Of a stretch of DNA of 12,052 nt, positions 1-7,104 are shown piece by piece. Below the pieces are notes generated by a model. The model did not search any database. It saw only the letters and a list, made by a program, of their open reading frames with translations, and was not told where the DNA came from. Numbering within the stretch: position 1 is the first letter of the stretch; each line of letters starts with the position of its first letter. Source of the stretch: Phycisphaerales bacterium (lineage in GTDB: Bacteria; Planctomycetota; Phycisphaerae; Phycisphaerales; UBA1924); contig DOJA01000280.1 in the NCBI GenBank assembly GCA_003511945.1, forward strand, positions 1-12,052, in the 5' to 3' direction. A program made the position numbers and the translations under genes.

Positions 1-25
1 GAGCGGGGGCTGAGGGAGGGGCGCG

Positions 26-901
26 GTGATGCGCTCCTCCGGCTCGGCGGCGTCGGCGTACCTGCTCCTGGGGCCGTTCCTGGCGCTGTTTGCGTTGTTC
101 ACGGTGTACCCGATCGTCAAGTCGTTCGTGCTGTCGACGCAGCAGACCTTCGGTCCGGGGACGACGGCGTTCGTGGGGCTGGACAACTACGGGGCGATCC
201 TGCGGGATCCGCTCTTCTGGCGGGCGCTGTCGAACACGACGGTGTTCACGCTGGGGTCGGTGTTCGTGCAGCTGCCCATGTCGCTGGGGCTGGCGATGCT
301 GCTCAACCGGCCGGGGCTGCGGGGGCGGGCGCTGTACCGGCTGGTGTTCTTTGCGCCGAGTCTGGTGGGGCTGGTGTTCGTGGCGATGATCTTCAGTCTG
401 GTGCTCGAGAAGCGCACGGGGCTCTTGAACCGGGCGCTGCACGCGGCGTTCGGGTTCCCGCTGGACTTCCCGTGGATGCAGCAGTATGTGATGGCGGCGC
501 TGGTGATCGCGGCCCTGTGGATGTATGTCGGGTTCAACATGGTGTACTTCCTGGCGGCGCTGCAGAATGTGAGCCGCGACTTGGAGGAGGCGGCGCAGAT
601 CGACGGCGCCGGTCCCTGGCAGCGGTTCCTGAATGTGACGCTGCCGGCGATCGGGCCGGTGGGCGGGTTCGTGGTGCTGCTGTCGGTGATCGGGAGTTTC
701 CAGCTGTTCGAGCTGCCCTGGATCATGTTCACCGGGCCGGGGTACGACAACCGCGGGCTCACGGTGGTGATGTACCTGTTCCAGGCGGGGTTCGAGGTGG
801 GGGACCTGGGCTACGCGAGCGCCGTCGGGTGGATCCTGGCGCTGGTGCTGATCGGGGCGGCGGTGGTGCAGCAGTTCCTGACGCGCGGGTCACGGGCATG
901 A
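26..901 (+). CDS. CUT1-type sugar ABC transporter permease (MalF/UgpA-like)
   Basis: Inner-membrane subunit of a carbohydrate ABC importer. The 291-residue protein has six hydrophobic segments at roughly 11-36, 70-95, 105-128, 152-178, 212-235 and 264-286. The cytoplasmic EAA loop that docks on the ATPase is clear: E188-A-A, G194 and L206-P207, in the family pattern EAA-x3-G followed by LP. Translation starts at GTG 26 or the next codon, ATG 29, behind a purine-rich GGGAGGGG. A TGA at 11-13 may end an upstream gene, expected to be the solute-binding protein, but too little is visible to annotate it. The gene overlaps the second permease by ATGA, so the two are co-translated. Family assignment is firm; the sugar is inferred only from the GH1 gene downstream. 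Confidence 0.93.
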   Translation: MMRSSGSAASAYLLLGPFLALFALFTVYPIVKSFVLSTQQTFGPGTTAFVGLDNYGAILRDPLFWRALSNTTVFTLGSVFVQLPMSLGLAMLLNRPGLRGRALYRLVFFAPSLVGLVFVAMIFSLVLEKRTGLLNRALHAAFGFPLDFPWMQQYVMAALVIAALWMYVGFNMVYFLAALQNVSRDLEEAAQIDGAGPWQRFLNVTLPAIGPVGGFVVLLSVIGSFQLFELPWIMFTGPGYDNRGLTVVMYLFQAGFEVGDLGYASAVGWILALVLIGAAVVQQFLTRGSRA

Positions 902-1767
902 GGGGGCTGCGCTCGCGGAGTGTGGGTCGGCGGGCGGGCAGCGTCGCGGTGCACGGCGTGCTGGCGGTCACGGCGGGGGTGACGCTGGTGCCGTTCGTGT
1001 GGATGGCGTGCGCGGCGCTCAAGACCAACGAGGACTTCTTCACTTCGCTCTTCCTGCCCGTGGACGAGGGCGGGGGGATCGCGTGGGGGCGGTTGACGCT
1101 GGGGCACTTTGTGCGCCTGTTCACGGAGCACGGGTTCGCGCTGGCGATGCTCAACTCCGTGTTCCTGTCGTCAACGACCGCGGTGGTCGGGACGCTGACG
1201 GCGGCGATGGCCGGGTACGCGCTGGCGCTCTTCCGGTTCCCGGGTCAGGGGCTGGTGACGGCGGCGGTGGTGGGGGTGCTGGTGGTGCCGGGGACGGTGC
1301 TCCTGGCGCCGTCGTACCAGCTGCTGTTCCACCTGAGCCTGCTGGACACCTTCGCAGGGTTGATCCTTCCCGCGGCGGCGCCGGCGTTCGGGGTGTACCT
1401 GTTCCGCCAGGCGGCCCGGAGTTCGGTCCCGCATGAACTGCTGGAGGCGGCGCGGATCGACGGCGCGGGCGAACTGCGGATCTTCTTCGAGGTGGCGCTC
1501 CCGCTGCTGCGGCCGATGGTCGGCGCGTTCCTCCTGATTACTTTCCTGGGAACCTGGAACAACTTCATCGGGCCTCAGATCGTGCTGCAGAACCCCGAGC
1601 GGTTCCCGCTGGCGGTCGCGGTCAGCCAGCTGCGCGGGGTCTACTACCAGGATTACGGGCTGCAGATGGCCGGGACGCTGGTGTCGGTGGTTCCGGTGCT
1701 GGTGCTGTTCTTGTTGCTTCAGAAGGAGTTCATCGCCGGGCTGACCTCCGGCGCGGTCAAGGGCTGA
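898..1767 (+). CDS. CUT1-type sugar ABC transporter permease (MalG/UgpE-like)
   Basis: Second membrane subunit of the same importer, 289 residues. ATG 898 overlaps the previous stop (ATGA), which fixes the start although an open frame extends further upstream inside the first permease. The EAA loop is E183-A-A, G189, L201-P202. The C-terminus GLTSGAVKG is the characteristic end of MalG-type CUT1 permeases. An N-terminal arginine-rich stretch precedes the first membrane segment (about 15-40), as expected for positive-inside topology. Further hydrophobic segments lie near 85-112, 118-140, 150-170, 205-228 and 258-276. There is no obvious Shine-Dalgarno sequence of its own, so translational coupling is likely. 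No ATPase gene is in the window; CUT1 systems often share a distant MsmX/UgpC-type ATPase. Confidence 0.93.
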   Translation: MRGLRSRSVGRRAGSVAVHGVLAVTAGVTLVPFVWMACAALKTNEDFFTSLFLPVDEGGGIAWGRLTLGHFVRLFTEHGFALAMLNSVFLSSTTAVVGTLTAAMAGYALALFRFPGQGLVTAAVVGVLVVPGTVLLAPSYQLLFHLSLLDTFAGLILPAAAPAFGVYLFRQAARSSVPHELLEAARIDGAGELRIFFEVALPLLRPMVGAFLLITFLGTWNNFIGPQIVLQNPERFPLAVAVSQLRGVYYQDYGLQMAGTLVSVVPVLVLFLLLQKEFIAGLTSGAVKG

Positions 1768-1831
1768 GCGGGTTTGGCGTGGTTGATTCCGCGGTATGGG
1801 CGCCGACGGCGCACGGAAAGGATGAACGAGG

Positions 1832-3268
1832 ATGTTCCCGAAAGGATTCGTATGGGGCGCGGCGACGAGCGCTTATCAGATCGAGGGCGGCGCCCGGGCC
1901 GACGGGCGCGGGGCGTCGGTGTGGGACCAGTTCTGCACCGCGGAGGGCGCGATCAAGGGGGGTGAGGCCGGCGACACGGCCTGCGATCACTACCGGCGCT
2001 ACGAGAGCGATGTGGGGCTGATGAAGTCGATGGGGCTCAAGGCCTACCGGTTCTCGATCTCGTGGCCCCGGGTGATGCCGGAGGGGACGGGCGCGGTCAA
2101 CCCCGAGGGGATGTCGTTCTACGACCGGCTGGTGGATCGCCTGCTGGAGGCGGGGATCGAGCCGTGGGCGACGCTGTTCCACTGGGACCTGCCGCTGGAA
2201 CTGCACCGGCGGGGCGGATGGTTGAACCCGGACAGCCCGCGCTGGTTCGAGGAGTACGCGGGGAGGATGGTGGACCTGCTGTCGGACCGGGTGACGCACT
2301 GGATGACGATCAACGAGCCGCAGATATTTGTGGGGCTGGGGTACGGAACCGGCGTGCACGCGCCGGGGCAGAAGCTGGTGTTCGCGGAGCAGTTGCTGAT
2401 CGGGCACCGATCGCTGCTGGCGCACGGTCGGGCGGTGCGGGTGATCCGCGCGCGGGCCAAGAGGCTCGCGCAGGTCGGCTGGGCGCCGGTGGGGCGGGTG
2501 GGCATCCCCATCACGGACTCGCGGGCGGATGTGGAGGCGGCGCGTCGGCGGAGCATGGAGATTGACGCCAAGGCGTTCTGGAACAACACCTGGTTCGGCG
2601 ACGCGGTGTGCCTTGGGCGGTACCCGGAGGACGGGCTGCGCCTGTTCGGCGCGGACGCGCCGCGGGTGGCGTCGGGGGATATGGAGACGATCCGCCAGCC
2701 GCTGGACTACTACGGGGTGAACATCTACTCGGGCGAACCCGTGCGCGCGGGGGACAACGGCGAGCCGGTGGGTGTACCTCGGGGGGCCGGGTACCCGCAG
2801 ACGGCGTTCGGGTGGACAGTGGAGCCGGAGTCGCTGTACTGGGGCCCGCGGTTCCTTTATGAGCGGTACGGCTTGCCGATCGTCATCACGGAGAACGGGC
2901 TGTCGTGCTTCGACCTCGTGGGCACGGACGGCAAGGTGCACGACCCGGCGCGGATCGACTTCCTCACCCGGTACCTGCGCTCCCTGCGGCGCGCGGTGCG
3001 GGACGGCGCGAAGGTGACGGGGTATTTCCAGTGGTCGCTGCTGGACAACTTCGAGTGGGCGGAGGGCTACCGTCAGCGGTTCGGGCTGATCTTCGTGGAC
3101 TTCGCGACGCAGGAGCGCATTCCGAAGGACTCGGCGGCGTGGTACTCCGAGGTCATCCGGACGAACGGCGGCGTGCTCGGCCCGATCGACGATCGGCCGG
3201 AGTCGGGGACGGAGGCGCTGCGCGTCACGGTGGTGAGCGGAACGAAGCCCACCACGCGGCCGGCGTGA
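1832..3268 (+). CDS. GH1 family beta-glucosidase
   Basis: Retaining beta-glucosidase of glycoside hydrolase family 1, which hydrolyses beta-glucosides such as cello-oligosaccharides. The 478-residue length is normal for a complete (beta/alpha)8 enzyme. Visible signatures are the N-terminal FVWGAATSAYQIEG (6-19), FHWDLP (116-121), the acid/base motif TINEP with E162 (usually TLNEP), NIYSG (297-301), the nucleophile motif ITENG with E354, and the substrate-pocket motif DNFEW (405-409). There is no signal peptide, so it acts in the cytoplasm on imported sugar. ATG 1832 is preceded by GAACGAG, with GGAAAGG further upstream. It lies 64 bp after the permease pair, so the three genes are probably one operon. 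A short 5-bp stem (1800-1804/1808-1812) in the gap may be incidental. Exact substrate is not shown by the sequence. Confidence 0.96.
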   Translation: MFPKGFVWGAATSAYQIEGGARADGRGASVWDQFCTAEGAIKGGEAGDTACDHYRRYESDVGLMKSMGLKAYRFSISWPRVMPEGTGAVNPEGMSFYDRLVDRLLEAGIEPWATLFHWDLPLELHRRGGWLNPDSPRWFEEYAGRMVDLLSDRVTHWMTINEPQIFVGLGYGTGVHAPGQKLVFAEQLLIGHRSLLAHGRAVRVIRARAKRLAQVGWAPVGRVGIPITDSRADVEAARRRSMEIDAKAFWNNTWFGDAVCLGRYPEDGLRLFGADAPRVASGDMETIRQPLDYYGVNIYSGEPVRAGDNGEPVGVPRGAGYPQTAFGWTVEPESLYWGPRFLYERYGLPIVITENGLSCFDLVGTDGKVHDPARIDFLTRYLRSLRRAVRDGAKVTGYFQWSLLDNFEWAEGYRQRFGLIFVDFATQERIPKDSAAWYSEVIRTNGGVLGPIDDRPESGTEALRVTVVSGTKPTTRPA

Positions 3269-3302
3269 TCCGTCGGGTCGATGGAGTTGGCCGGGGCGAC
3301 TG

Positions 3303-3727
3303 TCAGCGCCCGCCGCTCTGCGGCGAGGTCAGCGCCTCCATGACATTGTCGAGGTTGAATGTTCCCGGCTTCTGGCGGGGCGGGAACTCCTTGAACAACT
3401 GGAGCCAGCGCTCGACGAACTCGGCGGCTGACGCGAACGCGAACATGTGCTCGACATACCAGCGGGCATAGTCCATGCCGATGTCGTGAGCGAGCTCGAA
3501 GGGATCGGTGCGGAGGTTGGTCAGCAGGGGCGCGCGGAGGGCGACGAAGGGTTCGATCCACACGCGGAGTCACTGGGCGTCTGGCGCAGGAAGGTGACCC
3601 TCCAGTCCGCGGAGCGGAGGGCGGCGACGCTGCCGGCGTCGGTCCGGGAGATGAAGTCCTTGCGGGGCCACTCGGCGCTGTCCTGGATGGCGGGCAGGAG
3701 GTTGTGGCCGTCGATGTGGACCTTGCA
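3303..3727 (-). pseudogene. Arylsulfatase C-terminal relic (frameshifted, N-terminus missing)
   Basis: The reverse strand encodes the last quarter of an arylsulfatase in two frames. From about 3724 down to 3585 the frame reads KVHIDGHNLLPAI, WPRKDF, ALRSADWRVTFLRQ. From 3569 to 3303 the next frame reads LRVWIEPFVALRAP, NLRTDPFE, WYVEHMF, FKEFPPRQKPGTFNLD and then a stop. These blocks occur in the same order in bacterial sulfatases (KVHLDGYN, WK-VF--Q, VW-EPF--LR-P, NLRTDPFE, FKEFPPRQKPG). An in-frame TGA at 3570-3572 separates the second block from anything upstream, so the frame changes near 3567-3585. The catalytic N-terminus (C/S-x-P-x-R motif) is absent, so no enzyme activity is expected. 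The assignment rests on recalled family motifs; a sequencing frameshift could explain the break but not the missing two thirds. Confidence 0.8.
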
Positions 3728-4531
3728 GGCCGTGCGGCCGAGGGTGCGCCCGGCGCGGAGGTCCTGGGGCGCCGAGGCGTCGACCCGGGAGGGCTGGCGG
3801 GCGCGGCGCTCGGGGCGTTCAAGATCGTGGCGCCGGTTGGCTCGGGCGGGTTCGCCGATGTGTACGAGGCGTGGCAGGATTCGCCCGGGCGTCGCCGCGG
3901 CTCTGACCGAGTCTTGGGCCACACGCTGTGTGTGAGTCAGGCAATCGAGGATGAACAAGGCGTTGTTCGGATCAGACTTGCTCAGCTCCTCGTAGTCTCC
4001 GGGCCGCGGCTCACGCTGCATCTTCGACCGGAAGCGATCGGCGCAATGCCAGCCGAGCATCGCCGCCCGGTTCTGCAGTGTCGACAGGGTCCGCTGCGCG
4101 ACCGGCTCAGGCAGGACCATGGCCAGGTACGGCAGCTTCCTCGCGGAGTCCAGCCGGACGCGGAGCCCCTCCTCCTGCTCGTTCAACGATGTCCGCGCTG
4201 CGAAGCCCCAAGGCAGCCAGGCGAGAATCGCGCCGCTGAACTCCTCGCCCCGAGTGTGTATCTGCGCCTTGAGGCGGTCCTCGAAGTCCTTGCTGGTCAT
4301 GCCGAGCTTGGCGAAGAACTGTCTGCTCTCCCGGAGGCGCACGAGAAGAAACTCGACGATCACTGAAGCCGGCGCGTCGAACCCGGGCCAGTCGGCGGCC
4401 TGATCGGCCTCCTGCTCCGGCGTCGGGTCGGGCGGGCTGTCGGAGTCGTTCGCTCGCGCATCACGCGACGCGGCCACCGGGCCAAGGATCATCAGCAGAC
4501 ACATGGCTGCGACTCTGGAAGTTGAGTTCAC
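3521..4531 (-). CDS. Sec-exported protein of unknown function with a probably chimeric C-terminus
   Basis: Not recognised. The start is set at GTG 4531 because an exact GGAGG (4538-4542) lies six bases upstream and a textbook signal peptide follows: short n-region NSTSR, hydrophobic core VAAMCLLMILGPVAAS, cleavage near ARA/ND (about residue 27). The longer frame from 4672 would bury this peptide and is not preferred. Residues 30-50 are acidic and proline-rich. Residues 55-205 look like a soluble, mainly helical domain with three cysteines (about 162, 163 region and 196), no known motif. From about residue 213 the frame runs antisense to the kinase shard, and from about 270 it reads the arylsulfatase relic, so only the first 210 residues are probably native. 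It begins 62 bp after the orphan immunity gene on the same strand and could be co-transcribed with it, but has its own strong ribosome binding site. Cysteine positions are approximate. Confidence 0.6.
   Translation of the reverse strand: MNSTSRVAAMCLLMILGPVAASRDARANDSDSPPDPTPEQEADQAADWPGFDAPASVIVEFLLVRLRESRQFFAKLGMTSKDFEDRLKAQIHTRGEEFSGAILAWLPWGFAARTSLNEQEEGLRVRLDSARKLPYLAMVLPEPVAQRTLSTLQNRAAMLGWHCADRFRSKMQREPRPGDYEELSKSDPNNALFILDCLTHTQRVAQDSVRAAATPGRILPRLVHIGEPARANRRHDLERPERRARQPSRVDASAPQDLRAGRTLGRTACKVHIDGHNLLPAIQDSAEWPRKDFISRTDAGSVAALRSADWRVTFLRQTPSDSACGSNPSSPSARPC
3806..3895 (+). pseudogene. Ser/Thr protein kinase N-lobe fragment (glycine-rich loop only)
   Basis: About 30 codons on the + strand read as the beginning of a Hanks-type kinase domain: FKIVAPVGSGGFADVYEA followed by WQDSPGRR. 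The GxGGFxxVYEAxQ pattern with a trailing SPxRR is how planctomycete Ser/Thr kinase domains commonly begin. The next expected block (VALK with the ATP-binding lysine) is missing: the frame changes to unrelated sequence at about 3896. The fragment lies antisense to the unknown secreted ORF and sits between it and the arylsulfatase relic. I read it as a gene shard left by recombination. The match is short, so chance resemblance is not excluded. Confidence 0.55.
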
Positions 4532-4537
4532 GAACTG

Positions 4538-4542
4538 CCTCC
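4538..4542 (-). promoter_or_regulatory. Shine-Dalgarno site GGAGG deciding the GTG 4531 start
   Basis: On the minus strand GGAGG is followed by six bases and then GTG, which opens directly into a signal peptide. This supports the shorter start over the in-frame upstream ATG at 4672. Confidence 0.75.
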
Positions 4543-4593
4543 AAATCGAATGAGGTTCGAACCGATGAGATGGCGCCTCCAAGTCGCGAGCGC

Positions 4594-4707
4594 TCAGTAG
4601 GTCAACCCGGGGTCCTTGTCTCTCCAGTACTCGGCGCGGTAGATCTCGGGGATCGGATCGGGGGCTTCCCACGGCGCGCTCGGGTCGGGGCGGAAGAGGG
4701 GCTCGGG
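4594..4707 (-). repeat. 3' immunity arm, orphan copy (about 114 bp)
   Basis: The last 38 codons of the orphan immunity gene match 6991-7104 with about 12 mismatches in 114 bases. This is the most conserved part of the two immunity genes and could act as a second recombination arm, bracketing the variable tip and immunity N-terminus. Confidence 0.8.
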
Positions 4708-5544
4708 GATCAGCTTGCTCCAGTCGTTCGGGTCGCGATGCTCAGGGCACATGAAGCGCCAGTAGAAGACTCTTCCCGCGCGGTAGAGCTCCTCGCGGAT
4801 CACCGGGATCTTCTCAATCGGCGGCGTCCACCTGGTGAGGATGTCGGTGAAGGGCTCGAGCGTGCCGCGGTGGGCGGGGTCGGCCTCGATCCACTGCTTG
4901 AGCGTGGTCGCGGACCTGCCCATGCGAGCGCACAGGTACGGCTCGCTCAGGTAGCTCTCGGGGTAGATGTCGCGGAGGAGCCCGGGCGGGCAGGGCTTGC
5001 CGCCGAAGGTAGCTCCCCCCCACCAGGAGGTGTTCATACGGAGGTCGGGGTTGCGCGTGTCGTCCCGGATGTAGAGCGTCGCACCCATGCAGTGCGCCAC
5101 GGGGCCGAACTTCACCTGCTGATGAAAGCAGTATGCATATTGGGCGGCGCAGTCCGCCGCGCAGTCTCTGAAGGCCGTGGAGACGGTGAGGAGCTGGTCG
5201 CGCAGCACGCTGGGCAGCACGGCCACGATGATCTCCCGACCTCTTAGTACTGACCAGTATAGATCAGATTCGTACGGTGGGAAGCAGCCCCCCGGGACGA
5301 GGTGCGCGATCGTGAAGTTCTCGACCTGATCAAAGTCGGCGCGCTCCAAGTACCGACGCTTACCCTTGAATGTGCCGTACTTCTTAGAGTTGACGCCCGG
5401 TGCTTTGCCGCCCAGACGGTTGGGCTCCAATCCGACATGGGCGAATGTGTCGAGAGCGAGCTCGTAGCATCGCTTCATCAGCCCGGGGCGCCACCTCCAC
5501 TCTTGGCCGGCGTGCAACATCACGGTCTCGTCCGAGTTCTTCAT
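4594..5544 (-). CDS. Candidate immunity protein of the orphan toxin module
   Basis: A 316-residue soluble protein without signal peptide or membrane segments, paralogous along its length to the protein at 6991-7947. Shared blocks are a GG near residue 45 followed by Y-x-x-FK, then LLRDIYP, YLS-PYL, RGTL-PFTD, IP-IRE-LYRAGRVFYWRF-CP, and a near-identical proline-rich tail (APWEAPDPIPEIYRA, then DKDPGLTY). The N-terminal half is far more diverged. ATG 5544 overlaps the toxin-tip stop (ATGA) and has no Shine-Dalgarno sequence, so its translation depends on the toxin-tip ORF. That linkage, the cytoplasmic character and divergence in step with the tip are what one expects of a cognate immunity protein. 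I cannot assign a named immunity family; the layout loosely recalls DUF3396 (type VI immunity) but this is unverified. Cys-rich N-terminal half (CAADCAA) is peculiar to this copy. Confidence 0.7.
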   Translation of the reverse strand: MKNSDETVMLHAGQEWRWRPGLMKRCYELALDTFAHVGLEPNRLGGKAPGVNSKKYGTFKGKRRYLERADFDQVENFTIAHLVPGGCFPPYESDLYWSVLRGREIIVAVLPSVLRDQLLTVSTAFRDCAADCAAQYAYCFHQQVKFGPVAHCMGATLYIRDDTRNPDLRMNTSWWGGATFGGKPCPPGLLRDIYPESYLSEPYLCARMGRSATTLKQWIEADPAHRGTLEPFTDILTRWTPPIEKIPVIREELYRAGRVFYWRFMCPEHRDPNDWSKLIPEPLFRPDPSAPWEAPDPIPEIYRAEYWRDKDPGLTY

Positions 5545-6938
5545 GGCAGGAGGCAGTCTGCGGGGTCGAAATACTCTTCGAGGCGAATGGGATAAATGTC
5601 TCCCCGCATGTCCGGCGGCAGTGCATTCCTCATGGCAACCAGCTTCGCCGTCAGGTCATCGATGTTGTCCCCACACGACTCGATCTCATAGATATCCACT
5701 CTACCATCCCGACGACCGACAACCAGGTCCGGAATCTTCCGGCCCTGCTCTCCGAGGGTCTCGACTCCGGTCGACTTCCGCAGCGTGCGGTTCTGCATGA
5801 CATAGACGGCTGTGCCGTCTCCCCCGCGTTGCGTCGCGAGGAGCTCGGAGTAGGCGGCGTGCTCCGGCCCGCTGCGAGATGCCGCGGGGAGATGCCCCCT
5901 TCCAACGATGATCGTGTCCTGGCCGTCGGCGGCCCGAACAGTGCGCCGGTGGACTCCCCGCTCAACCGCCCACCCGGGCACGCTTGGGCAGGGCACCCGG
6001 TCGAGCGCATCGCAGGGAAGGTGCCGTATGAACTCGCCGACCTTGTTCAGCCGCTCCGCGCCGCCGACCCGGAGCACGAGCTTGGTGCCGCCGGTCACGG
6101 CCGAGGGGACCAGAGGCAGGAGCGCGATCGCCTCCTCGAAGTCGCCCTGCGCGAGGCCGGCGACCGACATCACGAGGTCGGCACCGACGCTGACGAAGCG
6201 GATGCCCTCGATGTACAGGCCCGCCGTGTAGGCGGCCAGCTCGAGCGCATCATTCAGCGCCGCCTGCTGAATGAGGAGATAGTCCCTCAGCGGGGCCTCC
6301 GGATCCTGGTGCAGTTGCTCGTTCCACACCGACGGATCTCTTGCGATGGCCTCCTGGATCAGACCCTCGATCCCTTCGCGCATCCCGCAGTCATGACGCC
6401 GCGCCGCGAGTTCGAGGATGCGCGTCCGCAGCCGCGCAGCGGCCCGGTACGGGTCCTCGGGATCGAAGCCGAGATGGATGACGACGCGCTTGTCTTCGCC
6501 CGCGCCCTCGCAGGTCTGTGCAATCCGTTCCCCTTCGTTCCCCTGGACTTCGCCATTGGCGCGGAAGAAGTAGTCGAGCCAGGGGTCCTGCTCTCCGAAT
6601 AGATGGCGGTAGGCCCGGAGCACGGGCTCCGTCGTGCTGGCCTGACCCTCCTCGTCCAGCGCCCGGTTCCCGTCGCCGGATCCCGCGCGCTCGGCGGTTG
6701 GCCTCGCGGAGTTGAACTCATCGGGGTGGACCGTGTTCGTCCCCTTGGACGCGAAGATGACATCCGCGCCGGGGCCGCCGATGATGAGGTCGTCGCCGTC
6801 GCCGGCGATGAGGATGTCGTCGCCCCCTCCGCCGTCGATGAGGTCGTTGCCGGGCGATCCGATGATGAGGTTGCGTCCCGCGCCCCCGGCGGCCGAGCCG
6901 TGAGAGATCGTGAAGCCGGCGATGGCGGGGACCCACAC
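5541..6938 (-). CDS. Orphan toxin-tip module: RTX segment, pretoxin and REase-like domain, no export signal
   Basis: A 465-residue reading frame homologous to the C-terminal 40% of the protein at 7944-11495. Order: WVPAIAGFTI linker (2-11), five or six RTX nonapeptides (18-71, GGAGRNLII to ASKGTNTVH), pretoxin-like region (95-290, including AYRHLFGEQDPWL and VSVGADLVMSVAGLAQGDFEEAIALL in two blocks), then a tip (about 340-465). The tip has HAAYSELL, YVMQNR, P403-D404, and GRVDIYE with E418 and S421, matching a PD-(D/E)xK nuclease layout. The lysine of the ExK motif is not in place. GTG 6938 corresponds to Val726 of the full-length protein, lacks a Shine-Dalgarno sequence and is a forced start: an in-frame TGA lies 15-16 codons upstream. 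It may be expressed by coupling from the preceding immunity gene, or be a silent cassette awaiting fusion. Confidence 0.75.
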   Translation of the reverse strand: MWVPAIAGFTISHGSAAGGAGRNLIIGSPGNDLIDGGGGDDILIAGDGDDLIIGGPGADVIFASKGTNTVHPDEFNSARPTAERAGSGDGNRALDEEGQASTTEPVLRAYRHLFGEQDPWLDYFFRANGEVQGNEGERIAQTCEGAGEDKRVVIHLGFDPEDPYRAAARLRTRILELAARRHDCGMREGIEGLIQEAIARDPSVWNEQLHQDPEAPLRDYLLIQQAALNDALELAAYTAGLYIEGIRFVSVGADLVMSVAGLAQGDFEEAIALLPLVPSAVTGGTKLVLRVGGAERLNKVGEFIRHLPCDALDRVPCPSVPGWAVERGVHRRTVRAADGQDTIIVGRGHLPAASRSGPEHAAYSELLATQRGGDGTAVYVMQNRTLRKSTGVETLGEQGRKIPDLVVGRRDGRVDIYEIESCGDNIDDLTAKLVAMRNALPPDMRGDIYPIRLEEYFDPADCLLP

Positions 6939-6975
6939 GCCCCAGAGCGGGTCGAGCGGCAGGAGGCGGACGGTG
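6751..6975 (-). repeat. 225-bp direct repeat, orphan copy (RTX arm)
   Basis: Aligned by eye with 9133-9357 this copy differs at about four positions in 225. It encodes the segment from TVRLLPLDP through the RTX nonapeptides to VIFAS. The match stops sharply: beyond 6975 the sequence is the 3' flank of the immunity gene, and below 6751 the modules diverge. Bases 6939-6975 of this copy lie upstream of any usable start codon, so they are a vestige of a longer coding sequence. Confidence 0.93.
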
Positions 6976-6990
6976 CAAGCGCGACTGCGC

Positions 6991-7104
6991 TCAGTATGTC
7001 AGCCCGGGGTCCTTGTCCTTCCAGTAGTCGGCGCGGTAGATCTCGGGGATCGGATCGGGCGCTTCCCAGGGGGCGCGAGGGTCAGGGCGGAAGAGGGGTT
7101 CGGG
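6991..7104 (-). repeat. 3' immunity arm, full-length module copy (about 114 bp)
   Basis: Partner of 4594-4707. Similarity appears to continue about 14 bases past the stop codon (CAAG..CGCGA..CGC in both), then ends where the RTX arm of the orphan module begins at 6975. This marks the duplication joint. Confidence 0.8.

Noticed and set aside
2..13. End of an upstream coding sequence (TGA at 11-13)
   Set aside because: Only three codons are visible; the solute-binding protein gene expected there cannot be supported from this.
472..897. Upstream extension of the second permease frame to 472
   Set aside because: The translated extension is low-complexity Gly/Arg/Ala sequence overlapping the first permease; ATG 898 with the ATGA overlap is the natural start.
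1757..2941. 394-aa open frame on the minus strand opposite the GH1 gene
   Set aside because: Arg/Pro/His-rich composition with no motif; a GC-rich shadow of a clearly identified glycosidase.
3269..3330. Rho-independent terminator after the GH1 gene
   Set aside because: Only a 5-bp stem (3311-3315/3321-3325) with no T-tract, inside the arylsulfatase relic.
5400..6602. 400-aa plus-strand frame opposite the orphan tip
   Set aside because: No family features and antisense to a coding region conserved with the full-length toxin.
6753..6887. CRISPR-like or tandem DNA repeat array
   Set aside because: The periodicity is the 27-bp codon pattern of RTX nonapeptides; there are no spacers and units are not identical.
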